From contig NZ_JAPEOR010000001.1 of assembly GCF_026341125.1 (NCBI RefSeq), forward strand, positions 372,001 through 436,000: a stretch of DNA of 64,000 bases, in the 5' to 3' direction. This DNA comes from Streptomyces sp. NBC_01142 (lineage in GTDB: Bacteria > Actinomycetota > Actinomycetes > Streptomycetales > Streptomycetaceae). Every line of letters begins with the position of its first letter. The first letter of the stretch is position 1. Shown piece after piece: positions 51,779 through 61,537 of the stretch. The translations under genes and the position numbers were made by a program. The notes beneath the pieces were generated by a model. That model made no database searches and was not told where the DNA came from. It was given only the letters and a program-made list of their open reading frames with translations.

Positions 51779-51965
51779 TCACGTGCAACTGCCGTCCTGC
51801 ATGACCAGGCCCGCCTCGGCGGTCTTGCTTGAGACCCACGTCGTCCGCGATCAGCAGATTGGTGCGCGGCATCGGCAGAGCGCGCACCGCCGGGTCCAGC
51901 TGGTAGTCCTGGATCTCCACGCCGGAGCGGAACGGGGCCTGGAGCGCGGTCCTGTCGGCGCCCAC
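51779..51965 (-). pseudogene. Fragment of an SNF2-family (DISARM DrmD-like) helicase
   Basis: Minus-strand remnant of the helicase N-terminal boundary: FRSGVEIQDYQLDPAVRAL, MPRTNLLIADDVGL, then a frameshift to KTAEAGLVMQ and a stop at 51779. Matches the DYQLDPxxxxLxxPRxxLLIADDVGLGKTIEAGL Walker A region of large SNF2 helicases, including DrmD-type proteins of DISARM defence systems; the glycine-lysine junction of the Walker motif is broken by the frameshift. Nothing else of the gene is present between 51633 and 52056. Confidence 0.65.
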
Positions 51966-51986
51966 CTGGCTCGCGCATGAGTATCA

Positions 51987-52018
51987 GCGAAGGCCGCATC
52001 TCTGATGCGGGCCTTCGC
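51987..52018. terminator. Hairpin between the helicase scrap and the PIG-L gene
   Basis: GCGAAGGCCGCATC (51987-52000) and GATGCGGGCCTTCGC (52004-52018) pair almost perfectly with loop TCT. Placed downstream of the minus-strand PIG-L gene (stop 52057) and the plus-strand DUF397 gene. Confidence 0.7.
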
Positions 52019-52056
52019 GTTGTCGCTGCCGCTGTAGGCGCCCGGTCGCCGGTGCG

Positions 52057-54192
52057 TCAGCCGGCGGTACTTGCCTCGGGCGCCCAGATCCAGGGGTGCG
52101 CGTCCGCCCCCAGGCCCACGACGGTGGCGCCCGAGCGGCCCAGGTGCAGGGCGGGAGTGTCCAGTGCCAGTGGGCCGGACGTACGGGTCAACAGCCGCCC
52201 CCCGAGGCGTAGTTGTACCTGCCCGCGGAGATCCCTGCCGAGAAGTACGGCTCCGTTCGGGGCAGTGGCCGCGCTCACCGGGCCGTAGCCGTCGAAACGT
52301 ACGGCGGGCAGCCGCCCACCGTCGGGGCGGACGGCCGTCAGCCGGTGGGACGCCGTCCCGCGGCCGTCGTCCGGCGTCTCCTGCTTCCAGGCCCGCTCCA
52401 CGCGGTACAGCAGCTGTATGCGGCCGTCCTTGCCGGCCAGCGCGGCGGGGGAGTCCACGGCGACCGGCAGCTGCCCGGCGGGCCGGTGCGTCAGCGGCTG
52501 CCCGGGCGCGTCCTGCGTCCAGTGGTGCACGCTCGCGTGGCCCGCGCCGAAGACATGGATGCGTCCGGCGCCGTCCACCACGGTGGTCAGGCCGTCCTGG
52601 ATCTCGCTGCCTGCGAGGTCCTGCCAGCCGTCCCAGTGGCCTTCCGTGTCACGGACCCGGGTGCTGATGCCCTTGTCCGCGTTGCGTACGAACAGATGCA
52701 CCCGGCCGTCGGGGGCCGTCACCGCCACCGGAACGCCGATCCGCCGCCCGCGGTCGTCGGTCCGCTCCGGATTGCCCAGCCCCTGCCAGGCGAGGAAGGG
52801 GCCGCCGGCGGAGCGCTGCTCCAGCAGCACGATCTCGCGGGTGTTGGCCGCGCCGTGCCCGCTGAGGGCGGAGAAGCGCAGCCCGAACAGCAGCTGCCGG
52901 CCGTCCGCCAGGGTTGCCGCGCCGAGCGCGGGCGCCAGCGGACCGCCGCCCAGGTCGTCCGGGTTGCCCCACCGGCCGCTGTCGCGCTCGGTCTCGCGCC
53001 ACCGCACCGCGCGCAGCCCCAGGACTCCGTACGCGGCCAGCCTGCCGTCCGGCTCGGCGGCCACCGCAGGGCGGGCGCCCGGGTAGCGGTAGTGGGTGGA
53101 GCGGACCCAGCCCTTCTTGTTCTTCAGGGGCCGCTTGCCGCCGACGTTGTAGTCGCCGCAGCCTGCCGCGTTGCCGCACTCCCACGCGGCGTCGCCGCCG
53201 TACGGGACCAGATGCGCGGCCTTCCGCTTCAGCACGCTCTCCGGCAGGTTCTTCGGCCAGTGGCGGTTGTAGTAGCCGCGGAAGGACGTGGCGACGAAGG
53301 CGGGCACCTGGCCGCCCTCCTGGGTGGCCTCGGCCACCCAGCTCACCATGGCGGCCCAGCTGAAGCAGGCCACGGCGGTGTGGTCGGCGTGGTCCGAGTA
53401 GCCGCGCTGCTCGCTGTCGTTCTTACGGGTGGTTTCGTCGCTGTACTGGATGTCCGGGTCGGGGTCCAGGGTGTGCACGGCCGTGGGCCGGTAGCGGTCC
53501 ATCAGCCCGACCAGTACGTCGACGAGCTGGTCGTAGTCGTACGAACCGGCCTTGCGTACGGGGGAGTCGTCGGCGACGACGGTGCGCAGACCGAGCGCCC
53601 GGTCCTTCCACAGACTGGGCAGGCCCATCCGGCCGCCCCGCGCGGTGTGCATGGCCAGATTGAGGAAGATCAGCTCGACCCGGCGGGCCCCGTTGGCGAG
53701 GGTGTTGATCTCGGCCCGCTGGTCGCCGCGCAGGGTGGCGACGCCCTTCTGCCAGTCGGTGAACCTGGGCAGGCCGAGCAGCGCCGCGTAAGCCTGGCGC
53801 AGCCCCTGATGGCGGGCGGAGGAGTACGCGGTCTTGTCGGCCACCGGCGTGGGCTGCCCGGGCACCTTGTTGAGGCCGTTGGCCTCCCCCGCGGTGACAT
53901 ACACACAGACCAGCGGTACCCCGGAGTCGAGCATCCGCTGGGTGTCGGGGTTCATGAAGTACAGATCGTCGTCCGGGTGGGCCAGGATCTGCATCAGCTG
54001 TGCGCGCCGCGAGGTGGCTATGGGCATCCCGGGCGCGGGGTCGGCCATGGGCCCGGCTCGCCTCGGGGCGGGCACCGAGCAGGAGGTGAGTGCCGCGGCC
54101 GTGGCGACGGCTGCCGTGGCAGTGACCACAGTCCGTCGGCTCGGGCCGGTGGAACGCGCCGCAGGCTGCCCCGGGGCATGCGCGATATTCAT
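52057..54192 (-). CDS. Secreted PIG-L family deacetylase with C-terminal beta-propeller-like domain
   Basis: 711 aa. Exported by a Tat-type lipoprotein signal: twin arginine R19-R20, then AALTS-C38. The PIG-L/LmbE-type Zn deacetylase domain spans ~65-340 with AHPDDDLYFMNPD (from residue 71) and the HADHTAV histidine pair; relatives hydrolyse N-acetylglucosamine conjugates. Residues ~380-711 form repeated WxxxxxLGG/LLFGxR... blocks, a propeller or lectin-like fold that probably binds a polysaccharide. Substrate unknown; a cell-wall or extracellular glycan is an inference from the export signal. Confidence 0.83.
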   Translation of the reverse strand: MNIAHAPGQPAARSTGPSRRTVVTATAAVATAAALTSCSVPAPRRAGPMADPAPGMPIATSRRAQLMQILAHPDDDLYFMNPDTQRMLDSGVPLVCVYVTAGEANGLNKVPGQPTPVADKTAYSSARHQGLRQAYAALLGLPRFTDWQKGVATLRGDQRAEINTLANGARRVELIFLNLAMHTARGGRMGLPSLWKDRALGLRTVVADDSPVRKAGSYDYDQLVDVLVGLMDRYRPTAVHTLDPDPDIQYSDETTRKNDSEQRGYSDHADHTAVACFSWAAMVSWVAEATQEGGQVPAFVATSFRGYYNRHWPKNLPESVLKRKAAHLVPYGGDAAWECGNAAGCGDYNVGGKRPLKNKKGWVRSTHYRYPGARPAVAAEPDGRLAAYGVLGLRAVRWRETERDSGRWGNPDDLGGGPLAPALGAATLADGRQLLFGLRFSALSGHGAANTREIVLLEQRSAGGPFLAWQGLGNPERTDDRGRRIGVPVAVTAPDGRVHLFVRNADKGISTRVRDTEGHWDGWQDLAGSEIQDGLTTVVDGAGRIHVFGAGHASVHHWTQDAPGQPLTHRPAGQLPVAVDSPAALAGKDGRIQLLYRVERAWKQETPDDGRGTASHRLTAVRPDGGRLPAVRFDGYGPVSAATAPNGAVLLGRDLRGQVQLRLGGRLLTRTSGPLALDTPALHLGRSGATVVGLGADAHPWIWAPEASTAG

Positions 54193-54420
54193 CTGTCGTG
54201 CTCCGTCCGCTCCGCTCGCAGCGGGCAGACAGGCCCCCCGTGCTGCGTACCGTTGAACTCCCCTGAACTCCCCACTGGGCGGACGGGCTGGTCAGAGCCG
54301 TTCCGCGATCAACAAGACGGGTTTTCGACGTGCCGGGTTGCCCCCGGCGCCATGCTTTGTTCATGGAGCGGGGGCGCTCGGCAGAGGGTCATTCACGGGC
54401 GGCAGAGGGTCGGCGGAGCG

Positions 54421-57270
54421 TCAGTTCAGGGTCGGGAGCTCACCGCACTCCTCGTGTGTGAGGGTCGTGTCGGGCAGGCCCCTGAGCCATCGTCCGGCGA
54501 TCTCGTCGAGCCGGGCCCGGCCGGGCGGGGCGGGGCCGAGGCCGATGGCGTAACGGGTGGATGCCCGGGCGGTGGTGAACGGGCGGGGCCAGGCATGGGC
54601 GTCCGTCGCGCCCGCCTCCTCCAAGGCGGTGAGGAGTGCCCTCATCCGGCCGCGTACCCGGCCCTCGTCGGCATCCGGACCCAGGGTCAGGACCGCCCAG
54701 GCCGCGTGGCGGCGATGCAGGGGCGGCGGGGAGAGCAGTTCCGGCCGGGGATCGGTGCCCTGGGCCGCCGCGCTCTCCACGATCTCCCAGGCCCGGAACA
54801 ACTCCTGGGCCAGCAGGTCCCGTCCACCGGCGGAGACCTGTTCGGTGCAGGGCCGCACCGGCTCGGTCGGGGTCATGACCGTGACCGGCAGATGCGGGCC
54901 CGGGCCGCCTACCGGGATGCGCCAGTCCCAGGCCGCCCAGGTGGCGAAGAAGTGCCGCAGCAGGTCGCCGGGCGGCAGCTCCCCGGCCTCGCGGGCGGTA
55001 CGGGCCGCCAGTACGGACCAGGCCAGGCCCGGCAGGCCGCCGAACGGGGCCGAGTCCAGCCCGCGTGCCTTCGCCCAGGCCTTGACCTCCCTGGCGAGCC
55101 GGGCGAACGCATCCCGGTGCTCGCCGGCCGCGGTGAGCACCGCGTCCGCGTCGCTCACCGCGCTGAGCGCGATCGCCGACGCCTCGCCCAACTCGATGCG
55201 GCGGGCGACCGCGTCGGAGGGGGCCATCGAGCCCGTGGCGACGACGGCAAGGTCCACGTTCAGCCCGTCGACGCAGAGCCGCAGCCCGGGCACCCTCGCG
55301 CCGATCACTTCCCGTACCCCGGTCGCCTCCGGCAGCGCCGCCGTCACCCGGGCCCGTACCGCGGCCGGGTCGGCGTCGCCGGGCAGCGCGGCCACCAGGT
55401 CCAGATCCGCGCCGGGCAGAGCGCAGCCCATGCGCCGTGAGCCGACGACGTACACGACTCCGTCGGCCAGTGCCTCCGAGACGCGGTCCGCGGTGCGGGT
55501 GTCCGCGGTACGGGTGTCCGCGGTACGGGTGTGCGTGGTGCGGGTGTCCGCGATGCGGGACGCGTCCTCCGCGGCCGGTGCACCCGACCGCCGCTCCTCG
55601 CGAAGCCACCGCACCTCGCCCGTCCCCAGGGCGACCGTCGCCCGTACCCGCATCGGCTCGCCGCCCCTGCGGGACAGCAGGGCCAGTTCCCCGACCTGAG
55701 CGGTCAAGGCGGCACCGAGCCGGTCGGCGCACTCCGCGGTGAGCGCATGCGGGTCCCGGGTCCTGCCCAGGCTCAGATGCGGGGTGAAGCCCTCGCGGTG
55801 GCCCCGGCAGCGCGGGAACCGCTGTTCCAGCGCCCGCCGCAGCTCCGCCCACGGTTCCTCGCCCGCCGCGGCCGGGTCGAGCCATACGGTGGCGTCCTCC
55901 CGGTGCCCGAAGCTGTGCACGCCCTCCAGCCGCGCGGTGAACGGACCAATCGTGGCTGCCGCCACGGCCAGCAGCGGGGCCGCCTGCTCGAAGTCGCACT
56001 CGGGTACGAAACCGAAGAGCAGGTTGACGTGCGGCGGCCAGCGGCGGATCTGCGGGTCATGGTCCCGGCGGATGTCCTGGAGCGGCGGCCAGAGCTCCTG
56101 CGGCGGGATCCACGCCACCGCCGTACGGGCCGTCGGCCGTACGTCGAGAACTCCCACAGGCCCCTCACCGTCCAGGCTCAGGTCCGCCTCGACGCCGTAG
56201 TGGTCGGAGATGTACAGGCCGTCCGGAGTCGGCGTATCCCCTCGCAGGACAGCCCCGTCCACCCGCAGCCCCGGCGCGCGCAGCAGCACCCGGTCCAGCC
56301 GGGACACCCGGCCGGACAGCGAGGAGACCGCGGCCAGCGGGTTGACGCCCGGGTCGAAGGTCGGCGTCCGGTCGCCAGGACCGTGCACCTCGCTCCACGC
56401 GTCCCGCATTCCGAGCGTCGTCTCCGGCGCGTCCCCGCCGTCGTTGAAGTCGCCGAGCAGGACCACATCGCCCTCGACGCCCGCCAACCCCTCGGCGAGC
56501 TCCACCAGTTCGGTCTCCCGCCGGGCCGGCCCGTTCTCGGAGTGGTCACTGCTCAGGTGGGTCGCCGCGACCACGACCGGCCCGGCCACGGTCTCCACGA
56601 CGACGGCGGTGACGGCCTTGTGCGGGCCCAGGACGTGCGTGCCCGCCTCCCGTACCGGCAGTCGGCTGAGCACCAGCAGCCCGCAGTCGTCGACATCGCG
56701 CCCGGACGGGTCGGTGCCCAGCGTGTAGCTGTCGCGCACCCATGGCGCGTCCAGCAGCATGGCGAGCAGCTCCGACTCGACCTCCTGGAGGGCGATGACG
56801 TCCGCGTCGGCGTCGCGGAGGGCCGCCAGCAGCAGAGGCCTTCGCCGGGCGGTGTCGATACGGTCGCTGTCGTAGCGGTCCCAGAGGGTGTTCCAGCTCA
56901 GTACGCGCAGACCCGCCGAGGCCGGCCCGCCCCGGGGCTCCGCCGCGGCCGCCCAGCCGCCCTGCTCCGCGTCCCAGGCGTACGGCGCCCTCGCGGTGAA
57001 GAACGGCGCCCGCAGCCGCCGCGGGTCCCGTACCCGTCCGGCGTCCGTCGCGTCGATCCGGTCCACACCCGTGGAGCGGTCCCAGACCAGCTCGCCGTCC
57101 GCCTCGAAGAACAGCACCCGGTGCCACGGGATCTCGCCGCCGGGCACGAAGGCGGACAGCGGCATCCGCTTGGGCGCGGCGCCCCGCTGGATGATCCCCA
57201 CCACGAACCGGGCCGGGTCGAAGCGCGAGTCCCAGCGCACCCGGTGGTAGATCTCCTCGCTGGTACGCAT
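54421..57270 (-). CDS. Multidomain RNA-repair protein: DUF504-EEP-2H phosphoesterase-nucleotidyltransferase
   Basis: 949 aa with four recognisable modules. Residues 1-90: DUF504/MJ1316 domain ([26 protein letters not shown]). 120-370: endonuclease/exonuclease/phosphatase fold with N127, E163, H238, D274/N276 (GDFND) and D356-H357. 405-555: LigT-like 2H phosphoesterase with H414-V-N416 and H498-L-S500. 605-949: polymerase-beta/poly(A) polymerase-type nucleotidyltransferase with GSRRMG (610-615), D622 and D624, then a PAP-like helical region. A linker at ~574-595 is built of ADTRT repeats. ATG directly follows the ligase-kinase stop. Predicted role: end healing in RNA repair (cyclic-phosphate opening, phosphatase/nuclease trimming, nucleotide addition). 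Confidence 0.82.
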   Translation of the reverse strand: MRTSEEIYHRVRWDSRFDPARFVVGIIQRGAAPKRMPLSAFVPGGEIPWHRVLFFEADGELVWDRSTGVDRIDATDAGRVRDPRRLRAPFFTARAPYAWDAEQGGWAAAAEPRGGPASAGLRVLSWNTLWDRYDSDRIDTARRRPLLLAALRDADADVIALQEVESELLAMLLDAPWVRDSYTLGTDPSGRDVDDCGLLVLSRLPVREAGTHVLGPHKAVTAVVVETVAGPVVVAATHLSSDHSENGPARRETELVELAEGLAGVEGDVVLLGDFNDGGDAPETTLGMRDAWSEVHGPGDRTPTFDPGVNPLAAVSSLSGRVSRLDRVLLRAPGLRVDGAVLRGDTPTPDGLYISDHYGVEADLSLDGEGPVGVLDVRPTARTAVAWIPPQELWPPLQDIRRDHDPQIRRWPPHVNLLFGFVPECDFEQAAPLLAVAAATIGPFTARLEGVHSFGHREDATVWLDPAAAGEEPWAELRRALEQRFPRCRGHREGFTPHLSLGRTRDPHALTAECADRLGAALTAQVGELALLSRRGGEPMRVRATVALGTGEVRWLREERRSGAPAAEDASRIADTRTTHTRTADTRTADTRTADRVSEALADGVVYVVGSRRMGCALPGADLDLVAALPGDADPAAVRARVTAALPEATGVREVIGARVPGLRLCVDGLNVDLAVVATGSMAPSDAVARRIELGEASAIALSAVSDADAVLTAAGEHRDAFARLAREVKAWAKARGLDSAPFGGLPGLAWSVLAARTAREAGELPPGDLLRHFFATWAAWDWRIPVGGPGPHLPVTVMTPTEPVRPCTEQVSAGGRDLLAQELFRAWEIVESAAAQGTDPRPELLSPPPLHRRHAAWAVLTLGPDADEGRVRGRMRALLTALEEAGATDAHAWPRPFTTARASTRYAIGLGPAPPGRARLDEIAGRWLRGLPDTTLTHEECGELPTLN
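55486..55560 (-). repeat. 15-bp tandem repeat, five units, in the RNA-repair gene linker
   Basis: Five 15-bp units at 55486-55500, 55501-55515, 55516-55530, 55531-55545 and 55546-55560 (consensus GTCCGCGGTACGGGT) encode the ADTRT/HTRT linker between the 2H and nucleotidyltransferase modules. In frame; likely variable in copy number. Confidence 0.88.
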
Positions 57271-58986
57271 CTACGCCTCCTCCTCGACGGTCCCGGCCGC
57301 GCCGACGTACCACGTGCGGTGCGCCTGGCCGGGATACGGCGGGACGAACCGGTGGAGCTGCGTGGTGAGCACCTCCGGCGGCACCGGCTGCGCCCGGTGG
57401 GCGTTGCGCCGGGCCAGTTCGTCCTCGTCGACCAGCACCACCGCGTGGGTGATCAGCGCGTCGCGCCGGCGGGCGACCGCGTGCACCAGGGAACGCTGGT
57501 GCGCATTGAGCGATGTGGCGTCCCACACCACGGTCCCACCCGCGGCCAGCGCGCTGTCCAGCCGGTCCAGTCCCGTCCGCAGTACGTCCCTGTTGGCCCT
57601 CTGGTCCGCACGTGAGCCGCGTGCCTCGCGCAGATCGTCGAGGGACACGTACGCATCGGTCCCGGGCAGGGCCCGGGCGAAGGTGCTCTTGCCGCTGCCC
57701 GAAGGACCGACCATGTGGATCAGCTTCGGAAACTCCCCGGACCGCCACCGCCAGGTCGCGGCAACAGCCTCCTCGGCGGTCGTGATCCGCCCGCGCGCGT
57801 ACGCCTCGCGGGCCTCCGCCCGGCACCGGTCGGCCGCGGCGGGCTCCAGCGCGGCGAACGCCTCCCGCAGCGACGCCAGTGGTGATTCCAGCGGTGCCTC
57901 GCCCAGCAGTCCGGCGTCCTCGGCGTGCAGGGCCGACCAGTCCACCTGCTCACGCGCCCCGGCGTCGGGAGCGACCGCTGCGGCGACGGCGTGCAGCACC
58001 CCCAGGTCCACGGCGTACGACATCCGCACCAGCCCGGTCCGGCGCTCCTCGTCGGGATACGGCCGGTGCAGCCCGCCGTGCAGCCCCACCAGGTCGGCGA
58101 CCTGCCGCGCCAGTGGCATGCCCAGCGGGGCCGCCAGCCGTGCCGCCAGCCACGCCCGCCGACTGTTGTGCAGCAGCGCGGCCAGCACGCCCGCGAGTCG
58201 CGCGTCCCCGGAGCGGCCCAGTACATCGAGCCGTGCGGACGCCTCGGCGACGACCGCCTCGTCCGCCGGCTCGTTCGCTGTCTCGTCGGCCGTGCGCAGC
58301 CCCACCGCGGCCGACAGGGCCGCCACATCCGGCACCGCCCCCGACCGCACCGCCCACAGCGCGGCGGCCGGGCCGAGACCGTTCTCCACGACGGTGGTGT
58401 GCATCCAGTGCGTGCTGGTCTGTACGTGCCCGGTCCGCACCCACTTGGCCACCCGACGCCCGAACTCCCCCTGCCCGAAGCCGTCGACCGTCCGTACGAC
58501 GTACCCCTCCTGCCGCGCGGTGTCGAGCTTCAGCGCGCGCAGGGCCCGCTCGTCGAAGGTGCCGCGCCAGAGGATGGGCGGCGCGGGAATCCCGAGTCCC
58601 CGCAGACAGGGAACGGTCCGGTCCCAGTCCAGGCACCGGCCGTCGCCGTCCCAGACCGAGAAGCCGTAGAACCAGCTCTCCAGCGCTTCGTACGCGATCG
58701 AGTGCCGCGCGTACATGTTCTCCCCGCACACCCGCCAGCCGGCGGGCACGCCGTGACCGACCCGCCCCTGCAGGGCTTTGACCCAGGCCCGTGACGGATG
58801 GTGCGCGGAGTCCAGCGAGCGGGCGTGCAGCCCGTCGGCGTAGAGCGTCGTGTTCTCCCCGTCGAGCTTCTCGGTGACGACGACTTCGCGGCCGAGGAAC
58901 CCGGACAGATCCGCGATCCGTACGTCGTCCGAGGCCGCACCCGGCGACCAGGGCAGATGCGGTGTCCGCGGATAGTGCGTGCGCAT
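57271..58986 (-). CDS. RNA ligase-polynucleotide kinase fusion
   Basis: 571 aa. Residues ~1-200 are an Rnl2-like RNA ligase/adenylyltransferase: lysine K40 of motif I ([13 protein letters not shown]), [20 protein letters not shown] (160-165) and KWVR (181-184). Residues ~200-410 are a helical linker region. 420-571 are a P-loop kinase like T4 polynucleotide kinase: GPSGSGKST (427-435), a SLDDLR aspartate at 450, and [10 protein letters not shown]. This combines 5'-end phosphorylation with sealing, as in tRNA ligases. First gene of the operon (AGGAGG before the next ATG overlaps its end). Start ATG 58986 has GGGGG 10 nt upstream. Confidence 0.85.
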   Translation of the reverse strand: MRTHYPRTPHLPWSPGAASDDVRIADLSGFLGREVVVTEKLDGENTTLYADGLHARSLDSAHHPSRAWVKALQGRVGHGVPAGWRVCGENMYARHSIAYEALESWFYGFSVWDGDGRCLDWDRTVPCLRGLGIPAPPILWRGTFDERALRALKLDTARQEGYVVRTVDGFGQGEFGRRVAKWVRTGHVQTSTHWMHTTVVENGLGPAAALWAVRSGAVPDVAALSAAVGLRTADETANEPADEAVVAEASARLDVLGRSGDARLAGVLAALLHNSRRAWLAARLAAPLGMPLARQVADLVGLHGGLHRPYPDEERRTGLVRMSYAVDLGVLHAVAAAVAPDAGAREQVDWSALHAEDAGLLGEAPLESPLASLREAFAALEPAAADRCRAEAREAYARGRITTAEEAVAATWRWRSGEFPKLIHMVGPSGSGKSTFARALPGTDAYVSLDDLREARGSRADQRANRDVLRTGLDRLDSALAAGGTVVWDATSLNAHQRSLVHAVARRRDALITHAVVLVDEDELARRNAHRAQPVPPEVLTTQLHRFVPPYPGQAHRTWYVGAAGTVEEEA

Positions 58987-59161
58987 GGTGAATCAGCCCC
59001 CGGCGACGATGATGTGCCCGGTCAGAGTAGGAGCGCGGGGGAGCGGTGATCGAACGAATAAACCGGAAGTGGCCGTGTCCGGCGGACTCCTGGAAGGCCG
59101 GGGGAATCGCCATGCTGCCGGTCCGGCTGTGTGGGAGGTGCCCCTCGGGGGTACAGTGCCA

Positions 59162-59542
59162 GGCTTCGATTGGCCCTGGGCATGCCCCGTATGGCAGACT
59201 GTCGGGGTTGCTCGGTTGAGTGCCGATGCTGCGCGCCTCCCGTCGGGAGGACCGGAAGCGAGTCCCACAGTACTCGTCGCCCTATCTGCCGTAAGGCAGC
59301 ACTGGGGCGGACGTACGGGAATCTTTCGGGAAGCGTCAGCGGGGTGCAGACCAGGCACCCGGTGGGTGTTTTCCCCCGGCTCGCGGTCTTTGGCCCGCAC
59401 CCCTTGGTTGGGAAATCCTTCGGGAGATCTTCGTAGAGGGAATGCGACACGCCCGACCGCGTGGGTCGGAGAGAACGGTGCTTTCAAGAAGCACAGCCTT
59501 CCGGGTTCCAGAGCGTTTCGAGAGACAGGACTACTAGTAGCC
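59162..59542 (+). promoter_or_regulatory. S10 operon leader and promoter region
   Basis: Long non-coding leader before rpsJ. TTGGCC at 59170 and TATGGC/CAGACT around 59190-59200 may form the promoter, though spacing is not ideal. At 59446-59470 lies the hairpin motif shared with the rpsL leader (CCGACC 59454-59459 pairing GGTCGG 59465-59470). Upstream part 58987-59161 shows no gene. Confidence 0.55.
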
Positions 59543-59851
59543 ATGGCGGGACAGAAGATCCGCATCCGGCTCAAGGCCTACGACCACGAGGTCATCGACA
59601 GCTCGGCGAAGAAGATCGTCGAGACGGTGACCCGCACTGGTGCGTCGGTCGCAGGCCCGGTGCCGCTGCCCACTGAGAAGAACGTGTACTGCGTCATCAA
59701 GTCGCCGCACAAGTACAAGGACTCGCGCGAGCACTTCGAGATGCGCACGCACAAGCGCCTGATCGACATCCTCGACCCGACGCCCAAGACCGTTGACTCG
59801 CTGATGCGCCTGGACCTTCCGGCCGGCGTTGACATCGAGATCAAGCTCTGA
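59543..59851 (+). CDS. rpsJ: 30S ribosomal protein S10
   Basis: 102-aa ribosomal head protein and NusE transcription factor. ATG 59543 ([19 protein letters not shown]) follows GAGAGACAGGA; the longer frame from 58979 is leader. First gene of the S10 operon. Confidence 0.97.
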   Translation: MAGQKIRIRLKAYDHEVIDSSAKKIVETVTRTGASVAGPVPLPTEKNVYCVIKSPHKYKDSREHFEMRTHKRLIDILDPTPKTVDSLMRLDLPAGVDIEIKL

Positions 59852-59865
59852 GAGGCGCGGAGAAG

Positions 59866-60510
59866 ATGGCAAAGCAGATCAAGGGCGTCCTGGGCGAGAA
59901 GCTCGGCATGACCCAGGTCTGGGACGAGAACAACCGTGTCGTCCCGGTGACCGTCGTCAAGGCCGGGCCCTGCGTCGTTACCCAGGTCCGTAAGAACGAC
60001 ATCGACGGCTACGAGTCGGTCCAGATCGCCTTCGGCGAGATTGACCCGCGCAAGGTGAACAAGCCCCTCAAGGGTCACTTCGCCAAGGCCGACGTGACCC
60101 CGCGCCGCCACCTGGTGGAGCTCCGTACCTCCGACGCCAGCGAGTACACGCTCGGCCAGGAGATCACTGCCGAGGTGTTCGAGTCCGGCGTCAAGGTTGA
60201 CGTCACGGGCAAGAGCAAGGGCAAGGGCTTCGCCGGTGTCATGAAGCGTCACAACTTCAAGGGCCTCGGCGCCGGTCACGGTACCCAGCGCAAGCACCGC
60301 TCGCCCGGTTCCATCGGTGGCTGCGCCACCCCTGGGCGTGTCTTCAAGGGCATGCGCATGGCGGGCCGCATGGGTAATGAGCGGGTCACCACCCAGAACC
60401 TGACCATCCACGCGGTTGACGCGGAGAAGGGCCTGCTGCTCATCAAGGGCGCGGTTCCTGGTCCGAACGGCGGCCTCGTCCTCGTCCGCACTGCGGCCAA
60501 GGGGGTCTGA
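59866..60510 (+). CDS. rplC: 50S ribosomal protein L3
   Basis: 214-aa protein near the peptidyl-transferase centre. [21 protein letters not shown] and [31 protein letters not shown] are canonical. 14 nt after rpsJ. Confidence 0.97.
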   Translation: MAKQIKGVLGEKLGMTQVWDENNRVVPVTVVKAGPCVVTQVRKNDIDGYESVQIAFGEIDPRKVNKPLKGHFAKADVTPRRHLVELRTSDASEYTLGQEITAEVFESGVKVDVTGKSKGKGFAGVMKRHNFKGLGAGHGTQRKHRSPGSIGGCATPGRVFKGMRMAGRMGNERVTTQNLTIHAVDAEKGLLLIKGAVPGPNGGLVLVRTAAKGV

Positions 60511-60515
60511 GGACT

Positions 60516-61175
60516 ATGAGCACCATTGACATTCTGTCGCCCTCCGGCGACAAGTCCGGGACCCTCGAGCTCCCGGCCGAGATCTTCGACGCCAAGGTCA
60601 GCATCCCGCTGATCCACCAGGTCGTCGTCGCGCAGCTGGCCGCCGCCCGTCAGGGCACGCACAAGGTCAAGCGCCGTGGCGAGGTCCGTGGTGGCGGCAA
60701 GAAGCCCTACCGCCAGAAGGGCACCGGCCGCGCCCGTCAGGGTTCGACCCGTGCGCCGCAGTTCGCCGGCGGTGGCGTCGTACACGGCCCCACGCCGCGT
60801 GACTACTCGCAGCGGACCCCGAAGAAGATGAAGGCCGCCGCCCTGCGCGGTGCCCTCACCGACCGGGCCCGTAACTCCCGTATCCACGTCGTCACCGGCG
60901 TGGTCGAGGGCGCGGTGTCCACGAAGACCGCGAAGACCCTGCTGGGCAAGATCAGTGAGCGCAAGCACGTGCTCCTGATTGTCGAGCGGGCCGACGAGGC
61001 CGCGTGGCTGTCCGCCCGCAACCTGCCCCAGGTGCACCTCCTGGAGCCGGGCCAGCTGAACACGTACGACGTGCTCGTCTCCGACGACGTGGTCTTCACC
61101 AAGGCCGCCTTCGAGTCCTTCGTGTCTGGCGCGCCTACTGGCCGGAACGATGAGACCGAAGGGAGCGACGCCTGA
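60516..61175 (+). CDS. rplD: 50S ribosomal protein L4
   Basis: 219-aa exit-tunnel protein; in E. coli also autoregulates the S10 operon. The tunnel loop [28 protein letters not shown] is intact. The stop overlaps the rplW ATG (TGATG). Confidence 0.97.
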   Translation: MSTIDILSPSGDKSGTLELPAEIFDAKVSIPLIHQVVVAQLAAARQGTHKVKRRGEVRGGGKKPYRQKGTGRARQGSTRAPQFAGGGVVHGPTPRDYSQRTPKKMKAAALRGALTDRARNSRIHVVTGVVEGAVSTKTAKTLLGKISERKHVLLIVERADEAAWLSARNLPQVHLLEPGQLNTYDVLVSDDVVFTKAAFESFVSGAPTGRNDETEGSDA

Positions 61176-61498
61176 TGTCCGAGGCGACCGTAACCAGCAA
61201 GACCTTCACGGACCCGCGCGACGTTCTCGTCAAGCCCGTGGTCTCCGAGAAGAGCTACGCCCTGCTCGACGAGAACAAGTACACGTTCATCGTCGCGCCC
61301 GGCTCCAACAAGACCCAGATCAAGCAGGCCGTCGAGGCGGTCTTCTCGGTCAAGGTCACCGGGGTCAACACGATCAACCGTCAGGGCAAGCGCAAGCGCA
61401 CCCGCACCGGTTTCGGCAAGCGCGCTGACACCAAGCGCGCCATCGTGACCCTTGCCGAGGGCGACCGTATCGACATCTTCGGCGGCCCGACCTCCTGA
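61175..61498 (+). CDS. rplW: 50S ribosomal protein L23
   Basis: 107-aa tunnel-exit protein that docks SRP and trigger factor. [32 protein letters not shown] and [21 protein letters not shown] are conserved. Confidence 0.97.
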   Translation: MSEATVTSKTFTDPRDVLVKPVVSEKSYALLDENKYTFIVAPGSNKTQIKQAVEAVFSVKVTGVNTINRQGKRKRTRTGFGKRADTKRAIVTLAEGDRIDIFGGPTS

Positions 61499-61537
61499 CG
61501 GAGGTCGAGTCGTCCGGAATCGGACGAGGACTGAGAA

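Noticed and set aside
55486..55560. CRISPR-like array
   Set aside because: 15-bp units are contiguous and in frame inside a coding sequence.
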